A DNA stretch of 63,172 nucleotides from Ureibacillus chungkukjangi (GTDB lineage Bacteria > Bacillota > Bacilli > Bacillales_A > Planococcaceae): the NCBI RefSeq assembly GCF_003217295.1, contig NZ_QJTJ01000020.1, forward strand, positions 1 through 63,172. Direction: 5' to 3'. Under the pieces are notes generated by a model. It was not told the DNA's origin, did not search any database, and worked only from the letters and a program-made list of their open reading frames with translations. Positions 30,526 through 39,154 of the stretch are shown piece after piece (the first letter of the stretch is position 1; each line of letters begins with the position of its first letter). The position numbers were made by a program, and so were the translations under genes.

Positions 30526-31809
30526 CTATAACTCCTGTCTCAAGGCCTGGATTACTTCGATTTTTGTTGCGTTTCGTGCTGGACGTAAGCCGGATAGGAT
30601 GGCTACTGCTAAGCTGATGCCTCCAGCGATTACGACTAGGCTCCATGGAATCAATGAGAATGTAATATCATAGGACGATAAGTCTTCATCTGAGAAGGCG
30701 AAGGAAACAACGTAAGGTAAAATCGCGTTTGCGGCGAAGCTTACAGCGTATGAAACAATAATCGCTAAACCGGTTCCTAATAGCCCGATGAATGTGCTTT
30801 CCATTAAAAAGAGTCGTTGAATCAACGATGGGGAAGCGCCAATCGCCTTTAACACACCGATTTCCCTAGTTCTTTCTGTTACGGCCATCGTCATTGTATT
30901 GAAAATACCGATTGAAGCGATGAGAACTGCGATTGTCCCGATGAATACGAGTCCGATTTTAAAGATTAAGAAGAACAAATCGAGCTCTTCTAATTGTTCT
31001 ACCTGTGAATATACTTGATAATTTTGCTCTTTCAGCAATTCTAACACGGGCATGACATTTTCCATCGAATCCACATAAATTGTTGTCGATGGATATGTTA
31101 TTAAATCAGGGTACGATACTAATAATGAATCACTAAACTGAATACTTGTGTCTCTGTACCAATCGTAAGAAGGCTCTTTTAATATCCCGACAATTGTAAA
31201 AGCAGCAGGTTCCATGTATTCCTGTGTGTTCTCATCGTAAAGCTGGATATTTACTTCTTTATTTAAAAGCGCATCCTTATAGCCTTCTTCAGAACCATCA
31301 TAATATGAGCCGGCTTCTTCAGCTTCCCTCGACTTTCTTTCAAGCTCCGCTAAATCAGCTTCATTCAATAAGCTTTGGCCATAATGATAGCCCACGACAA
31401 TTTCATTTGCATTTTCTGGTAAACGACCTTCACTAAGGCTAGAAGGGAGCTTATTTTGAGCAGTCATATCGGCAATGGATGCATTGGTTTCTCCTGTACG
31501 ATCATCCAAAGATGATTTCACCATACCGTTGATTTCTGCTCTATTTAAGACTACATTTACGTGATCGATGCCTTCGATATAAGCCACATCTTCCTCTGCA
31601 AGCGTTTCGTCGCCCCAAAGCTCGATTTGGGTAATTGCGTCATCATTTAAAAGCTCACTTTTTAAAGTGTGCTGTATTCCAAATCCAATCGAGGCTAGAA
31701 CGATTAAAAACGCACAACCAATCATGGCAGCTAAAACGGTCATGGTAACGCGTAGTTTGTTTTTCTTCATATGCTGTAAGACAAATTGTAATTGGTCCTT
31801 AAATAACAC
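30526..31809 (-). CDS. ABC exporter permease, MacB/FtsX type
   Basis: A 427-residue permease with one N-terminal membrane helix (about 18-40), a large extracytoplasmic MacB-PCD-like domain (about 45-270) and three C-terminal helices (about 280-305, 330-360, 385-410) with the FtsX motif TERTREIGVLKAIGAS. Such MacB-type systems usually export peptides, antibiotics or lipoproteins by mechanotransmission; the substrate here is unknown. It overlaps the upstream ATPase gene by 11 nt, so the two form one operon. Confidence 0.92.
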   Translation of the reverse strand: MLFKDQLQFVLQHMKKNKLRVTMTVLAAMIGCAFLIVLASIGFGIQHTLKSELLNDDAITQIELWGDETLAEEDVAYIEGIDHVNVVLNRAEINGMVKSSLDDRTGETNASIADMTAQNKLPSSLSEGRLPENANEIVVGYHYGQSLLNEADLAELERKSREAEEAGSYYDGSEEGYKDALLNKEVNIQLYDENTQEYMEPAAFTIVGILKEPSYDWYRDTSIQFSDSLLVSYPDLITYPSTTIYVDSMENVMPVLELLKEQNYQVYSQVEQLEELDLFFLIFKIGLVFIGTIAVLIASIGIFNTMTMAVTERTREIGVLKAIGASPSLIQRLFLMESTFIGLLGTGLAIIVSYAVSFAANAILPYVVSFAFSDEDLSSYDITFSLIPWSLVVIAGGISLAVAILSGLRPARNATKIEVIQALRQEL

Positions 31810-32494
31810 GGCTCATACCTCCAACTAAAACGCCATCTGTCATGCGAAATTGTCGATCAGAAATCGTTGCAACCTCTTCGTCATGAGTGATGATAACGAA
31901 TGTTAAATTTTCTTCTTTATTCAGCTTGCGAATCAAGGCTAAAATTTCTTGCTCGGTTTGGGAGTCAAGGCTTCCTGTAGGCTCGTCCGCTAAAATAATC
32001 GGTGGGTTTGTAATCATGGCTCTTGCAATAGAAACACGTTGCTGCTGCCCTCCAGAAAGTTCGTTTGGATAATGGTCTGCAACCTCTGTTAACCCCACTT
32101 TATTTAGTAATTCAGTTACTTTTTGTGCACGTAAATCACGGTTTACACCTTTTAGCTTCAAAGGTAGCTCAATGTTTTCGAAAACCGTTTGTGCCGGCAG
32201 CAGCTGAAAGTTTTGAAAGATGAACCCGAAATTATCCAGGCGAAAGGCAGCGCTCTGCTTTTCGTTATAGCCTGCAATCTCCGTATTGTTTACTAGAATT
32301 GAGCCAGAGTCTGGCTTCATAAATCCAGCAATAATTTGAAGTAAAGTTGACTTGCCTGAACCGCTTTTTCCAACAATCGCGATGATTTCTCCGCGTTCAA
32401 TGTGAAAACTAATTCCCTTAAGTACTTCTACTTTTTTCTCATGCCCCTTCTTCCCAATCGAGAAGGTATGATGTAAAGCATCCACTGTAATCAT
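31799..32494 (-). CDS. ABC exporter ATP-binding protein, MacB/LolD type
   Basis: A 231-residue ATPase with Walker A GKSGSGKST (42-50), ABC signature LSGGQQQR (about 145), Walker B IILADEPTG and H-loop ITHDEEVA. It partners the overlapping permease gene. Translation starts at 32494 with a GGAATGAG-like site upstream. The pair lies on the minus strand within a mostly plus-strand region, where other Bacillales often have ylxY, so it may be a lineage-specific insertion. No two-component genes are adjacent. Confidence 0.94.
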   Translation of the reverse strand: MITVDALHHTFSIGKKGHEKKVEVLKGISFHIERGEIIAIVGKSGSGKSTLLQIIAGFMKPDSGSILVNNTEIAGYNEKQSAAFRLDNFGFIFQNFQLLPAQTVFENIELPLKLKGVNRDLRAQKVTELLNKVGLTEVADHYPNELSGGQQQRVSIARAMITNPPIILADEPTGSLDSQTEQEILALIRKLNKEENLTFVIITHDEEVATISDRQFRMTDGVLVGGMSRVI

Positions 32495-32756
32495 AGTTAC
32501 TCATTCCTTTATCTGTTGTGATAACTTCATTGTAGAGGGTGATTCTGAAGATAAAGGAAGCATAAATATGAAGAAATTCTTAAGAAATTTAAAGATATGC
32601 ATACAAAATTAAAAGTTTCTAAGTTGAAGGTTCGAGAAGTTTAGCATATGATTAATCAAATAAGCCATTGTTTGAAAATGGCGGGAAATACACAGATAAA
32701 AATAACTGAAGATAGCTTCAGATTAAAAGAAAATTAGATAGGTGTGGGGAAATTTG

Positions 32757-33980
32757 GTGACAGTTTATACATGTAAAAACGGTGTTCGAATTGTTTCGGA
32801 GGAGATTCCTCATGTGCGTTCCATCTCAGTAGGGATCTGGGTAGGAGCAGGCTCACGATTTGAATCACCAGAAGAAAACGGTATTACACATTTTATTGAA
32901 CATATGTTGTTTAAAGGGACAAAAACGAGAACGGCTAGACAAATCGCAGAAGAGTTTGACCGAATCGGTGGGGAAATAAACGCCTTCACCTCAAAGGAAA
33001 ACACATGCTATTATGCCAAGGTTTTAGATCATCACGGTGAAATGGCCGTTTCAATTCTAGCAGATATGTTTTTCAATTCTACTTTCGATGAAAACGAACT
33101 AGATAAAGAACGACAAGTTGTACTTGAAGAGATACTTATGAGTGAAGATGCACCAGACGATGATGTACATGAGCAATTATGGGGTGTCATGTATCCAACT
33201 GATGCATTAGGTCTCCCGATATTGGGGACGAATAAAACACTTTCAACCTTCTCATCTGACACAATTCGACAATATATAGATAAACATTATTGCCCAGAAA
33301 ATATTGTGGTGTCGATTGCCGGGAACGTAACAAAGGATTTGCTTTTACATATTGAAGAGCTTTTCGGTAGCTTTGAACGTTCACCAAATGCAGTTGAAAC
33401 AACTCTAACAAATCCTGTATTCCACTCAGGTAAGTTCGTGAAGGAACGTGATGTAGAGCAATCTCATCTTGCAATCTCCTTCCCTGCTATCAGTGTGATG
33501 GATCCTAAGCTAAATGACTTCATCGCATTAAATAACATTGTTGGAGGAAATATGTCGTCCCGACTATTCCAGGAGGTTAGGGAAGAGCGGGGATTAGCCT
33601 ATACAATTTACTCTTACCAATCCTGTTATGCCGATGTTGGTGCGTTTACAATTTATGGAAGTACAAATAATCAACAGCTTTCCGTGATGCAGGATACCAT
33701 TAACGAGACATTGGGAAAGGTTCGTACACACGGGATTACGGATATTGAGCTAGTGAACGCGAAAGAGCAGCTTAAGGGGAGCTTTGTTCTGGGCATGGAG
33801 GGGACGAATTCTAGAATGAGCCGAAATGGTCGAAACGAGCTGATTCACGGCCGTCATAAATCGATTGACGAAGTAATCTCAGAGATTGACGAGGTTTCGA
33901 TGGATAAAGTGAATGACCTCATTAACTCAATTTTAAATGCAGACCCTGCCATTGCAATTATCGGGCAAGGGGTAAAATAA
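32757..33980 (+). CDS. mlpA: M16 family zinc peptidase (MlpA/YmxG)
   Basis: A pitrilysin/mitochondrial-processing-peptidase-like protein. The 407-residue product carries the inverted zinc motif HFIEH (45-49) with the downstream conserved Glu in ERQVVLEEI. In Bacillus, MlpA is reported to affect extracellular protease expression. I chose GTG 32757 because GGGGA lies 6 nt upstream and the protein then starts at the conserved TVYTCKNGVRIV; GTG 32742 is an alternative. Confidence 0.94.
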   Translation: MTVYTCKNGVRIVSEEIPHVRSISVGIWVGAGSRFESPEENGITHFIEHMLFKGTKTRTARQIAEEFDRIGGEINAFTSKENTCYYAKVLDHHGEMAVSILADMFFNSTFDENELDKERQVVLEEILMSEDAPDDDVHEQLWGVMYPTDALGLPILGTNKTLSTFSSDTIRQYIDKHYCPENIVVSIAGNVTKDLLLHIEELFGSFERSPNAVETTLTNPVFHSGKFVKERDVEQSHLAISFPAISVMDPKLNDFIALNNIVGGNMSSRLFQEVREERGLAYTIYSYQSCYADVGAFTIYGSTNNQQLSVMQDTINETLGKVRTHGITDIELVNAKEQLKGSFVLGMEGTNSRMSRNGRNELIHGRHKSIDEVISEIDEVSMDKVNDLINSILNADPAIAIIGQGVK

Positions 33981-33987
33981 AATGATG

Positions 33988-34027
33988 AAAACGGTTGTCT
34001 TCTATTTTAGGAGGCAGCCGTTTTTTT
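33988..34027 (+). terminator. terminator after mlpA
   Basis: AAAACGGTTG (33988-33997) pairs with CAGCCGTTTT (34015-34024), with one G-U pair, followed by TTT. Confidence 0.87.
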
Positions 34028-34265
34028 GTCTGAAATTCATGTTTTCTCTCTATTATTATCGATAATTATGTTTTTCTAAGTGATTTAGTAATAATGAGTA
34101 GGTGACTTTCAGTAAATTAGTATATCTGAGAAATTTTTTGAAGTAATAAACGGGATTCCTATAACTACAGACTACTCCAAAAATGTATTTTATGGCCTAG
34201 CTAAAAAAGCTCTTGATATGTCGCCTTTAGATTCAGTCGTTAGTAGGGGATTCGTAAAAAAGGGG

Positions 34266-34294
34266 CACCAACAAATCTGGCATTGCATATAGTA
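34266..34294 (+). promoter_or_regulatory. candidate sigma-K promoter for ymxH-dpaA-dpaB
   Basis: CACC (34266-34269), a 16-bp gap and CATATAGTA (34286-34294) fit the late mother-cell sigma-K pattern (AC in the -35 box, CATAnnnTA in the -10 box). Expected initiation is about 20 nt before ymxH. Confidence 0.6.
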
Positions 34295-34321
34295 ACAATA
34301 AGCTCATGGAGGAGGGAAAAC

Positions 34322-34588
34322 ATGCTGCTATCGGAGCTTGCGGAGAAGGAATTGATCGAAATGGAGAATGGTGTGAGGTACGGCTATTTGTCTGAAACGG
34401 AATGTCTATTTGACCCAAAAACAGGGAAGATTTTTGGTTTTGAGTTACACGAACAAACCTCTAAGATGCCATTCCAGAAGAAAAAAGCTGCTGCACCGTT
34501 ATTTATTCCTTGGGAAGAAATTCATCTCATTGGCGAAGATCGAATTTTATTCCACCGAACATCATCAAAAAGAAGGCAGTTTGACTAA
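34322..34588 (+). CDS. ymxH: YlmC/YmxH family sporulation protein (PRC-barrel)
   Basis: An 88-residue PRC-barrel protein (LLSELAEKELIEMENGVRYG, then DPKTGKIFGFEL and PWEEIHLIGEDRILF). The family is found in spore formers; its molecular role is unknown. ATG 34322 follows GGAGGG. It abuts dpaA with no gap, so it is probably co-expressed with dipicolinate synthase in the mother cell. Confidence 0.88.
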   Translation: MLLSELAEKELIEMENGVRYGYLSETECLFDPKTGKIFGFELHEQTSKMPFQKKKAAAPLFIPWEEIHLIGEDRILFHRTSSKRRQFD

Positions 34589-35371
34589 ATGACTGAAGAG
34601 AAATGGCTGGTTGTAGGTACAGATACGCGCATGAAGGTGTTAGCGAAGAATCTAAGCAATGATAACCGAACAGTTTATTATAAAAACCTGGCAGTGTGGG
34701 ATGAGGAGCTTAACAAAACAGTTCTTGAGTTTCATCCTGATTTTGTCGTGTTGCCCATTCATCCACTACCGATTGAAGTACCTGTGGTGGTTGGACTTTC
34801 GAAAACGGTGGTTTTCACTGGAAAGCTGAATGATGAATGGCATGAGATCTTAAAAGAAAACGAAATTCACTATTATTTAGAAGATGAAGGATTTATATGG
34901 CACAATGCAGTCTTAACAGCAGAAGCCTTTGTATCTAGCTTTTATAATACAAAAAGAGCAATTATGGGGAAAAAGTTCATTATTACCGGATTTGGTCGGG
35001 TGTCGAAAATGGTTGCACATATTTTAAGAAGCATCGGGGCAGACGTTTGCATTGCGGTGCGTTCTGATGTGCAGCTAAACGAAGCCAGGGCATTTCGTTA
35101 TGAAGCTGCGGATATCAATGAAGTAGGAGAAATCGAAGGTGATTTCTTTATTAACACTATTCCTGCAAAATGGCTGGATGAACAATTTAATAAGAAAATT
35201 ACAATACCAATTTATGATTTAGCCTCCTATCCAGGGTGTTTACAAGATGGTATTAGTAGAAAGCAATATGAGCTGTTGCCTGCATTGCCAGGAAAGTTTT
35301 TCCCTGAAGATGCTGGAAATGTACTATATGAATCAATTGTTGAACAATTAAGGAGGAGACACACTTGCTAG
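34589..35371 (+). CDS. dpaA: Dipicolinate synthase subunit A
   Basis: With DpaB it oxidises dihydrodipicolinate to dipicolinic acid, the Ca-chelating core molecule of spores. The 260-residue product has a Rossmann motif (IITGFGRVSKMVAHIL, about 132-147) typical of SpoVFA and a C-terminal PGCLQDGISRKQYELLPALPGK region. It is shorter than Bacillus subtilis SpoVFA (about 297 residues), mainly in the N-terminal half. The ATG follows the ymxH stop immediately. Confidence 0.93.
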   Translation: MTEEKWLVVGTDTRMKVLAKNLSNDNRTVYYKNLAVWDEELNKTVLEFHPDFVVLPIHPLPIEVPVVVGLSKTVVFTGKLNDEWHEILKENEIHYYLEDEGFIWHNAVLTAEAFVSSFYNTKRAIMGKKFIITGFGRVSKMVAHILRSIGADVCIAVRSDVQLNEARAFRYEAADINEVGEIEGDFFINTIPAKWLDEQFNKKITIPIYDLASYPGCLQDGISRKQYELLPALPGKFFPEDAGNVLYESIVEQLRRRHTC

Positions 35372-35949
35372 AAGGTAAACGCATAGGGCTAGGTATTACA
35401 GCATCCCACTGTACGTATGAAGATGTGATTCCGAAGATTGAGAACTTCACAAAAGTGGGAGCAACGGTAGTTCCTATTATCACACATTCCGTGTTAACAG
35501 CTGCAACGCGATTTGGTACGGGGGAAGAATGGATTAAAAAGATTGAGGCATTAACTGGAGAAAAAGTTGTTTCTTCCATTATGGAGGCTGAACCATTCGG
35601 ACCGAGTAACCCATTAGATTGTATGGTAATTGCCCCGATGACGGGTAATTCGATCAGTAAATTTGCAAATGCATCAACTGATAGCCCCGTTTTAATGGCG
35701 GCTAAGGCTACACTTCGTAATGGTTCACCGGTTGTACTGGGTATTTCAACTAATGATGCTCTTGGTTTAAACGGTGTTAACATTATGAAGCTCATGAACT
35801 CAAAAAATATTTACTTTATTCCATTTGGTCAGGATGATCCACAAGGAAAGCCGAATTCACTAATTTCTGACTTTACGAAAATGGTAGAAACGGTTGACCA
35901 TGCCATTAACCATAAAAAACAGCTACAGCCTCTATTAATCCAATATTGA
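35365..35949 (+). CDS. dpaB: Dipicolinate synthase subunit B
   Basis: Flavoprotein-like subunit of dipicolinate synthase. The 194-residue product shows the flavoprotein fold (GLGITASHCTYEDVIP; MVIAPMTGNSISKFANA) and RNGSPVVLGISTNDALGLN. The start is TTG 35365, overlapping dpaA by 7 nt, with AAGGAGGAGA upstream. It is needed only in the mother cell; the substrate comes from DapA encoded 1.1 kb downstream. Confidence 0.95.
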   Translation: MLEGKRIGLGITASHCTYEDVIPKIENFTKVGATVVPIITHSVLTAATRFGTGEEWIKKIEALTGEKVVSSIMEAEPFGPSNPLDCMVIAPMTGNSISKFANASTDSPVLMAAKATLRNGSPVVLGISTNDALGLNGVNIMKLMNSKNIYFIPFGQDDPQGKPNSLISDFTKMVETVDHAINHKKQLQPLLIQY

Positions 35950-35985
35950 AATAACTAAAAATTCTAACACAACTAGTCCTTTTTA

Positions 35986-35994
35986 TGATACAAT
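35986..35994 (+). promoter_or_regulatory. candidate extended -10 promoter for asd-dapA
   Basis: TGATACAAT is a TGn-extended -10 box with TACAAT at 35989-35994. The -35 region is weak. It would let asd-dapA be expressed in growth, apart from the sporulation genes. Confidence 0.45.
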
Positions 35995-36035
35995 TTTCAA
36001 CATTATGTTATTTGTATTTTGAGGAGAGATGAGTT

Positions 36036-37073
36036 ATGGCAAAAGAATTGACAGTTGCAATTGTAGGTGCAACAGGAGCAGTAGGAACACAAATGAAAGA
36101 ACAACTATTGAAACGTAATTTTCCAATTAAACATATAAAATTTTTAGCATCTGCTCGTTCTGCTGGAACAGAAGTCGAATTTGGCGGTAAAACGTATACA
36201 ATCGAAGAAGCGACACCAGAAGCCTTTGAAGGCGTAGACGTAGCGCTATTTTCAGCAGGTGGTTCAGTTTCAGCGAAGTTAGCACCAGAAGCTGCAAAAC
36301 GTGGGGCAGTGGTGATCGACAACACAAGTCACTTCCGCATGGATCCAAACGTACCTTTAGTGGTACCTGAAGTAAATCGTGAAGATTTGGCAAAGCATAA
36401 CGGAATTATTGCCAATCCAAACTGTTCGACAATTCAAATGGTTGTAGCATTAGAACCAATTCGCGAGCAATTTGGCTTGAAAAATGTAATTGTTTCGACT
36501 TACCAAGCCGTGTCAGGTTCAGGAGTATCGGCAATTGAAGAGCTACGCGAGCAAAGTGCCGAGTGGGAAGCTGGTAAGAATGTTGAGGCAAAAATTCTTC
36601 CGGTAAAATCAGACAAAAAGCATTATCCAATCGCACGTAATGTCATTCCGCAAATCGATGTATTTACGGACAATGGCTTTACATACGAAGAAATGAAAAT
36701 GATAAATGAAACAAAAAAAATTATGCACATGCCTGATCTACCAGTAGCAGCTACTTGTGTGCGAGTTCCGGTTGTTTCAGGACATTCAGAATCTGTTTAT
36801 ATTGAAGTAGAAAAAGAAGCCAGTGTGCAAGAAATCTTTGATGTGTTAAGAAATGCTCCAGGCATTGTTCTACAAGATGATATTTCAACACAAGACTACC
36901 CAATGCCTTTATTTGTTGAAGGGGAAGATCCAGTTTATGTTGGCCGTATCCGCCAAGACCTATCCAACAAAAAAGGATTCCATTTATGGATCGTATCAGA
37001 CAACTTACTAAAAGGCGCCGCTTTAAACTCAATTCAAATTGCCGAAAGCATGTTAGAGGATAATCTACTCTAA
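36036..37073 (+). CDS. asd: Aspartate-semialdehyde dehydrogenase
   Basis: Reduces aspartyl phosphate to the semialdehyde, the entry to lysine/DAP, threonine and methionine. The 345-residue product has the NADP motif [14 protein letters not shown], the active-site Cys in [10 protein letters not shown] (about residue 129) and the substrate-binding [13 protein letters not shown] segment. GGAGAG precedes the ATG. Confidence 0.97.
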   Translation: MAKELTVAIVGATGAVGTQMKEQLLKRNFPIKHIKFLASARSAGTEVEFGGKTYTIEEATPEAFEGVDVALFSAGGSVSAKLAPEAAKRGAVVIDNTSHFRMDPNVPLVVPEVNREDLAKHNGIIANPNCSTIQMVVALEPIREQFGLKNVIVSTYQAVSGSGVSAIEELREQSAEWEAGKNVEAKILPVKSDKKHYPIARNVIPQIDVFTDNGFTYEEMKMINETKKIMHMPDLPVAATCVRVPVVSGHSESVYIEVEKEASVQEIFDVLRNAPGIVLQDDISTQDYPMPLFVEGEDPVYVGRIRQDLSNKKGFHLWIVSDNLLKGAALNSIQIAESMLEDNLL

Positions 37074-37086
37074 GGGGTGTTTATTA

Positions 37087-37989
37087 GTGGATTTAGGTCG
37101 AGTTGCTACTGCCATGATTACCCCATTTGACGAAAATGGAGCTATAAATTATGAAGTAGCAGAGCGAGTAATTGAGCACTTAATATCTAATGGTACAGAT
37201 TCAATCGTGGTATGTGGGACGACAGGCGAAACCCCAACATTGTCAATACCGGAAAAGAGAGCCTTTATCGACTTTACCATCAAAAAGGTCAATAAACGCA
37301 TTCCGGTCATTGCCGGTGTTGGCTACAACGACACTGCGTACACAATCGAGGCAACAAAAGTAGTAGAAGCATTCGGTGCTGACGGCATTATGGTCGTCGC
37401 ACCCTTCTATAACAAGCCGAACCAAAGAGGCATTTACGCACATTTCGAGGCCGTTTCCAAAGTAACGGATCTGCCAATTGTCGTGTACAATGTCCCGGGA
37501 CGCACTGGTGTCAATATCTCTTCTGACACAACCATTGCATTAAGCAAAATTCCAAACATCCGCATTGTCAAAGAAGCAAGCGGTAGTTTGGAGCAAATGA
37601 CTGAAATCCTAAGAGGTGTTTCTGATGACACCTACGTGTACAGTGGGGATGATGCCCTAACACTGCCGCTTGTATCCATCGGGGGCAGAGGCATCATTTC
37701 CGTTGCCTCACACGTAATCGGAAACGAAATGCAGGAAATGATCCGCGCCTATGAAGAAGGCCGTCACCAAATCGCGCAAGAATACCACCAAGCCATGCTA
37801 CCACTAGCCAAACAACTATTCGTAGACCCAAACCCAGTCCCAGTCAAATACGCACTAAGCAAACTAGGCTTCCAAGTACAGCACGTCCGCCTGCCATTAG
37901 TAGGCATGCTAGACGAAGACAAATTAAAGTATGATCAGATATGGGAAGAATTCCAAGAGCGCGTGAGTGAAATAAAGAGTCATTCGTAA
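37087..37989 (+). CDS. dapA: 4-hydroxy-tetrahydrodipicolinate synthase
   Basis: Condenses pyruvate with aspartate semialdehyde, first step of the DAP/lysine branch and source of dipicolinate. The 300-residue TIM-barrel protein has the Tyr in VVYNVPGRTG and the Schiff-base Lys in IRIVKEASG (about 161). The start is GTG 37087 after AAGGGGTG. In Bacillus subtilis the aspartokinase gene dapG lies between asd and dapA; here the gap is only 13 nt, so dapG is absent from this locus. Confidence 0.96.
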   Translation: MDLGRVATAMITPFDENGAINYEVAERVIEHLISNGTDSIVVCGTTGETPTLSIPEKRAFIDFTIKKVNKRIPVIAGVGYNDTAYTIEATKVVEAFGADGIMVVAPFYNKPNQRGIYAHFEAVSKVTDLPIVVYNVPGRTGVNISSDTTIALSKIPNIRIVKEASGSLEQMTEILRGVSDDTYVYSGDDALTLPLVSIGGRGIISVASHVIGNEMQEMIRAYEEGRHQIAQEYHQAMLPLAKQLFVDPNPVPVKYALSKLGFQVQHVRLPLVGMLDEDKLKYDQIWEEFQERVSEIKSHS

Positions 37990-38012
37990 AGGTAGGCTGT
38001 CCAGAGAAAAAG

Positions 38013-38050
38013 AGAGCAAACACTGCTTTATGTGGTGTTTGTTTTTTTGT
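38013..38050 (+). terminator. terminator after dapA
   Basis: CAAACAC (38017-38023) pairs with GTGTTTG (38035-38041), followed by seven T. Confidence 0.82.
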
Positions 38051-38120
38051 GGTTACGAAAAATAAAGGGAAAGGGAATTCATTCCTTAAATAGTTTAGGA
38101 TGAATGAAAACACTCTAAAG

Positions 38121-39035
38121 TTATTGATAGTAGCTCCACTGATGTTTTCCTGAGTGTTGAAAGTGCTTTTTTAAACTTCTTTGAATACGCTGTTTTGAAG
38201 GAGTAATATTGCACCATTCAATCATTTTATTGGTAGTAACTTTTTCATTGGGAAATAAAATTTTATATTCATTAACAGTCCTTGCTACTGCAGTATCAAA
38301 CAGTTCAATTACTCCACATGTCATACATCTACATTTTCTACCGATAATTTGCATATCAAAAGACTGGCAATTTGAACAGGCTATTCCTTTTTTAACTTCT
38401 TGGTAGTTATAAGTGGGCAGTTGCTGATAAGGATTTTCCTGCAGATGCAGTGATAATAAAGCTTCAGCTAGCTCAGTTTGTTGAGGTGTTAATTTTGCAG
38501 TGTCTGTATTTAGCTTTTTAAAGAAACGATTCAATTGACCGGGAAAAATAAAAGGCTTCTCCATAGGCGCCTGATACATAGTAAATTCGGGGTTTATAAA
38601 GATAACATAAGCTTGGATAGGTATGTTGGTATTGAGTTTAATCAACATTTGACGAAGCAAGGTTTCGGATCGGCATAATTGTATGAGGGGGTTAGTGATT
38701 TCTTTACGAGTATTATGTAATCGATCATTTGATTTGTAAAAGTGATCCCCGCTGAAGTTTTTGATTTCAAGTAAATAGATTTGGTTTTTCATGATTATTA
38801 AGGAGTCAATTTGAAAATTCTGGTTGTTCGTTTTGAAAACTAAATCATTTAAAACAAGACAATCTGACGTGAGATTTTTAGTTAAAGCATCAAACATTAA
38901 CTCACCTTCATAGCCTTTTCTTAAATTATAGTAGAGTTGTTGATCAGTTTTCGACAACTCCATACGCCGATTTAAAAAACTTAAAATAATTAATTCAATG
39001 GACTCAGTTCTATGCTTGAATAACAGATTTCTCAT
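38121..39035 (-). CDS. NERD-domain protein with C-terminal zinc ribbon
   Basis: The 304-residue product has a nuclease-related (NERD) domain at about 38-160 with the conserved GYEGELMFDAL, QIDSLIIMKNQIYLLEIKNFSGD and adjacent residues of the D-ExK type. A four-cysteine zinc ribbon (CSNC...CRCMTCG, about 218-240) and a basic C-terminal tail follow. NERD proteins are predicted nucleases of unknown role, common in Bacillales. It is a lone minus-strand gene where core operons are plus strand, next to the largest repeat array, and may be accessory DNA. Confidence 0.85.
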   Translation of the reverse strand: MRNLLFKHRTESIELIILSFLNRRMELSKTDQQLYYNLRKGYEGELMFDALTKNLTSDCLVLNDLVFKTNNQNFQIDSLIIMKNQIYLLEIKNFSGDHFYKSNDRLHNTRKEITNPLIQLCRSETLLRQMLIKLNTNIPIQAYVIFINPEFTMYQAPMEKPFIFPGQLNRFFKKLNTDTAKLTPQQTELAEALLSLHLQENPYQQLPTYNYQEVKKGIACSNCQSFDMQIIGRKCRCMTCGVIELFDTAVARTVNEYKILFPNEKVTTNKMIEWCNITPSKQRIQRSLKKHFQHSGKHQWSYYQ

Positions 39036-39154
39036 CCTCTCTAATATTTATTAACCATATTCTAATGGAAAAAATTATAAATTACTATCGAAGTTCCGAA
39101 AATAATTATTTCACTAAATTTGAATGCGAAAAATAAAAAACGAGCAATTTGCCG

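Larger units (their letters stand above)
33981..34321. other. intergenic region mlpA-ymxH
   Basis: It holds the mlpA terminator and a sigma-K-like promoter near the 3' end. The 230 bases between are AT-rich with no gene or repeat. Confidence 0.5.
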
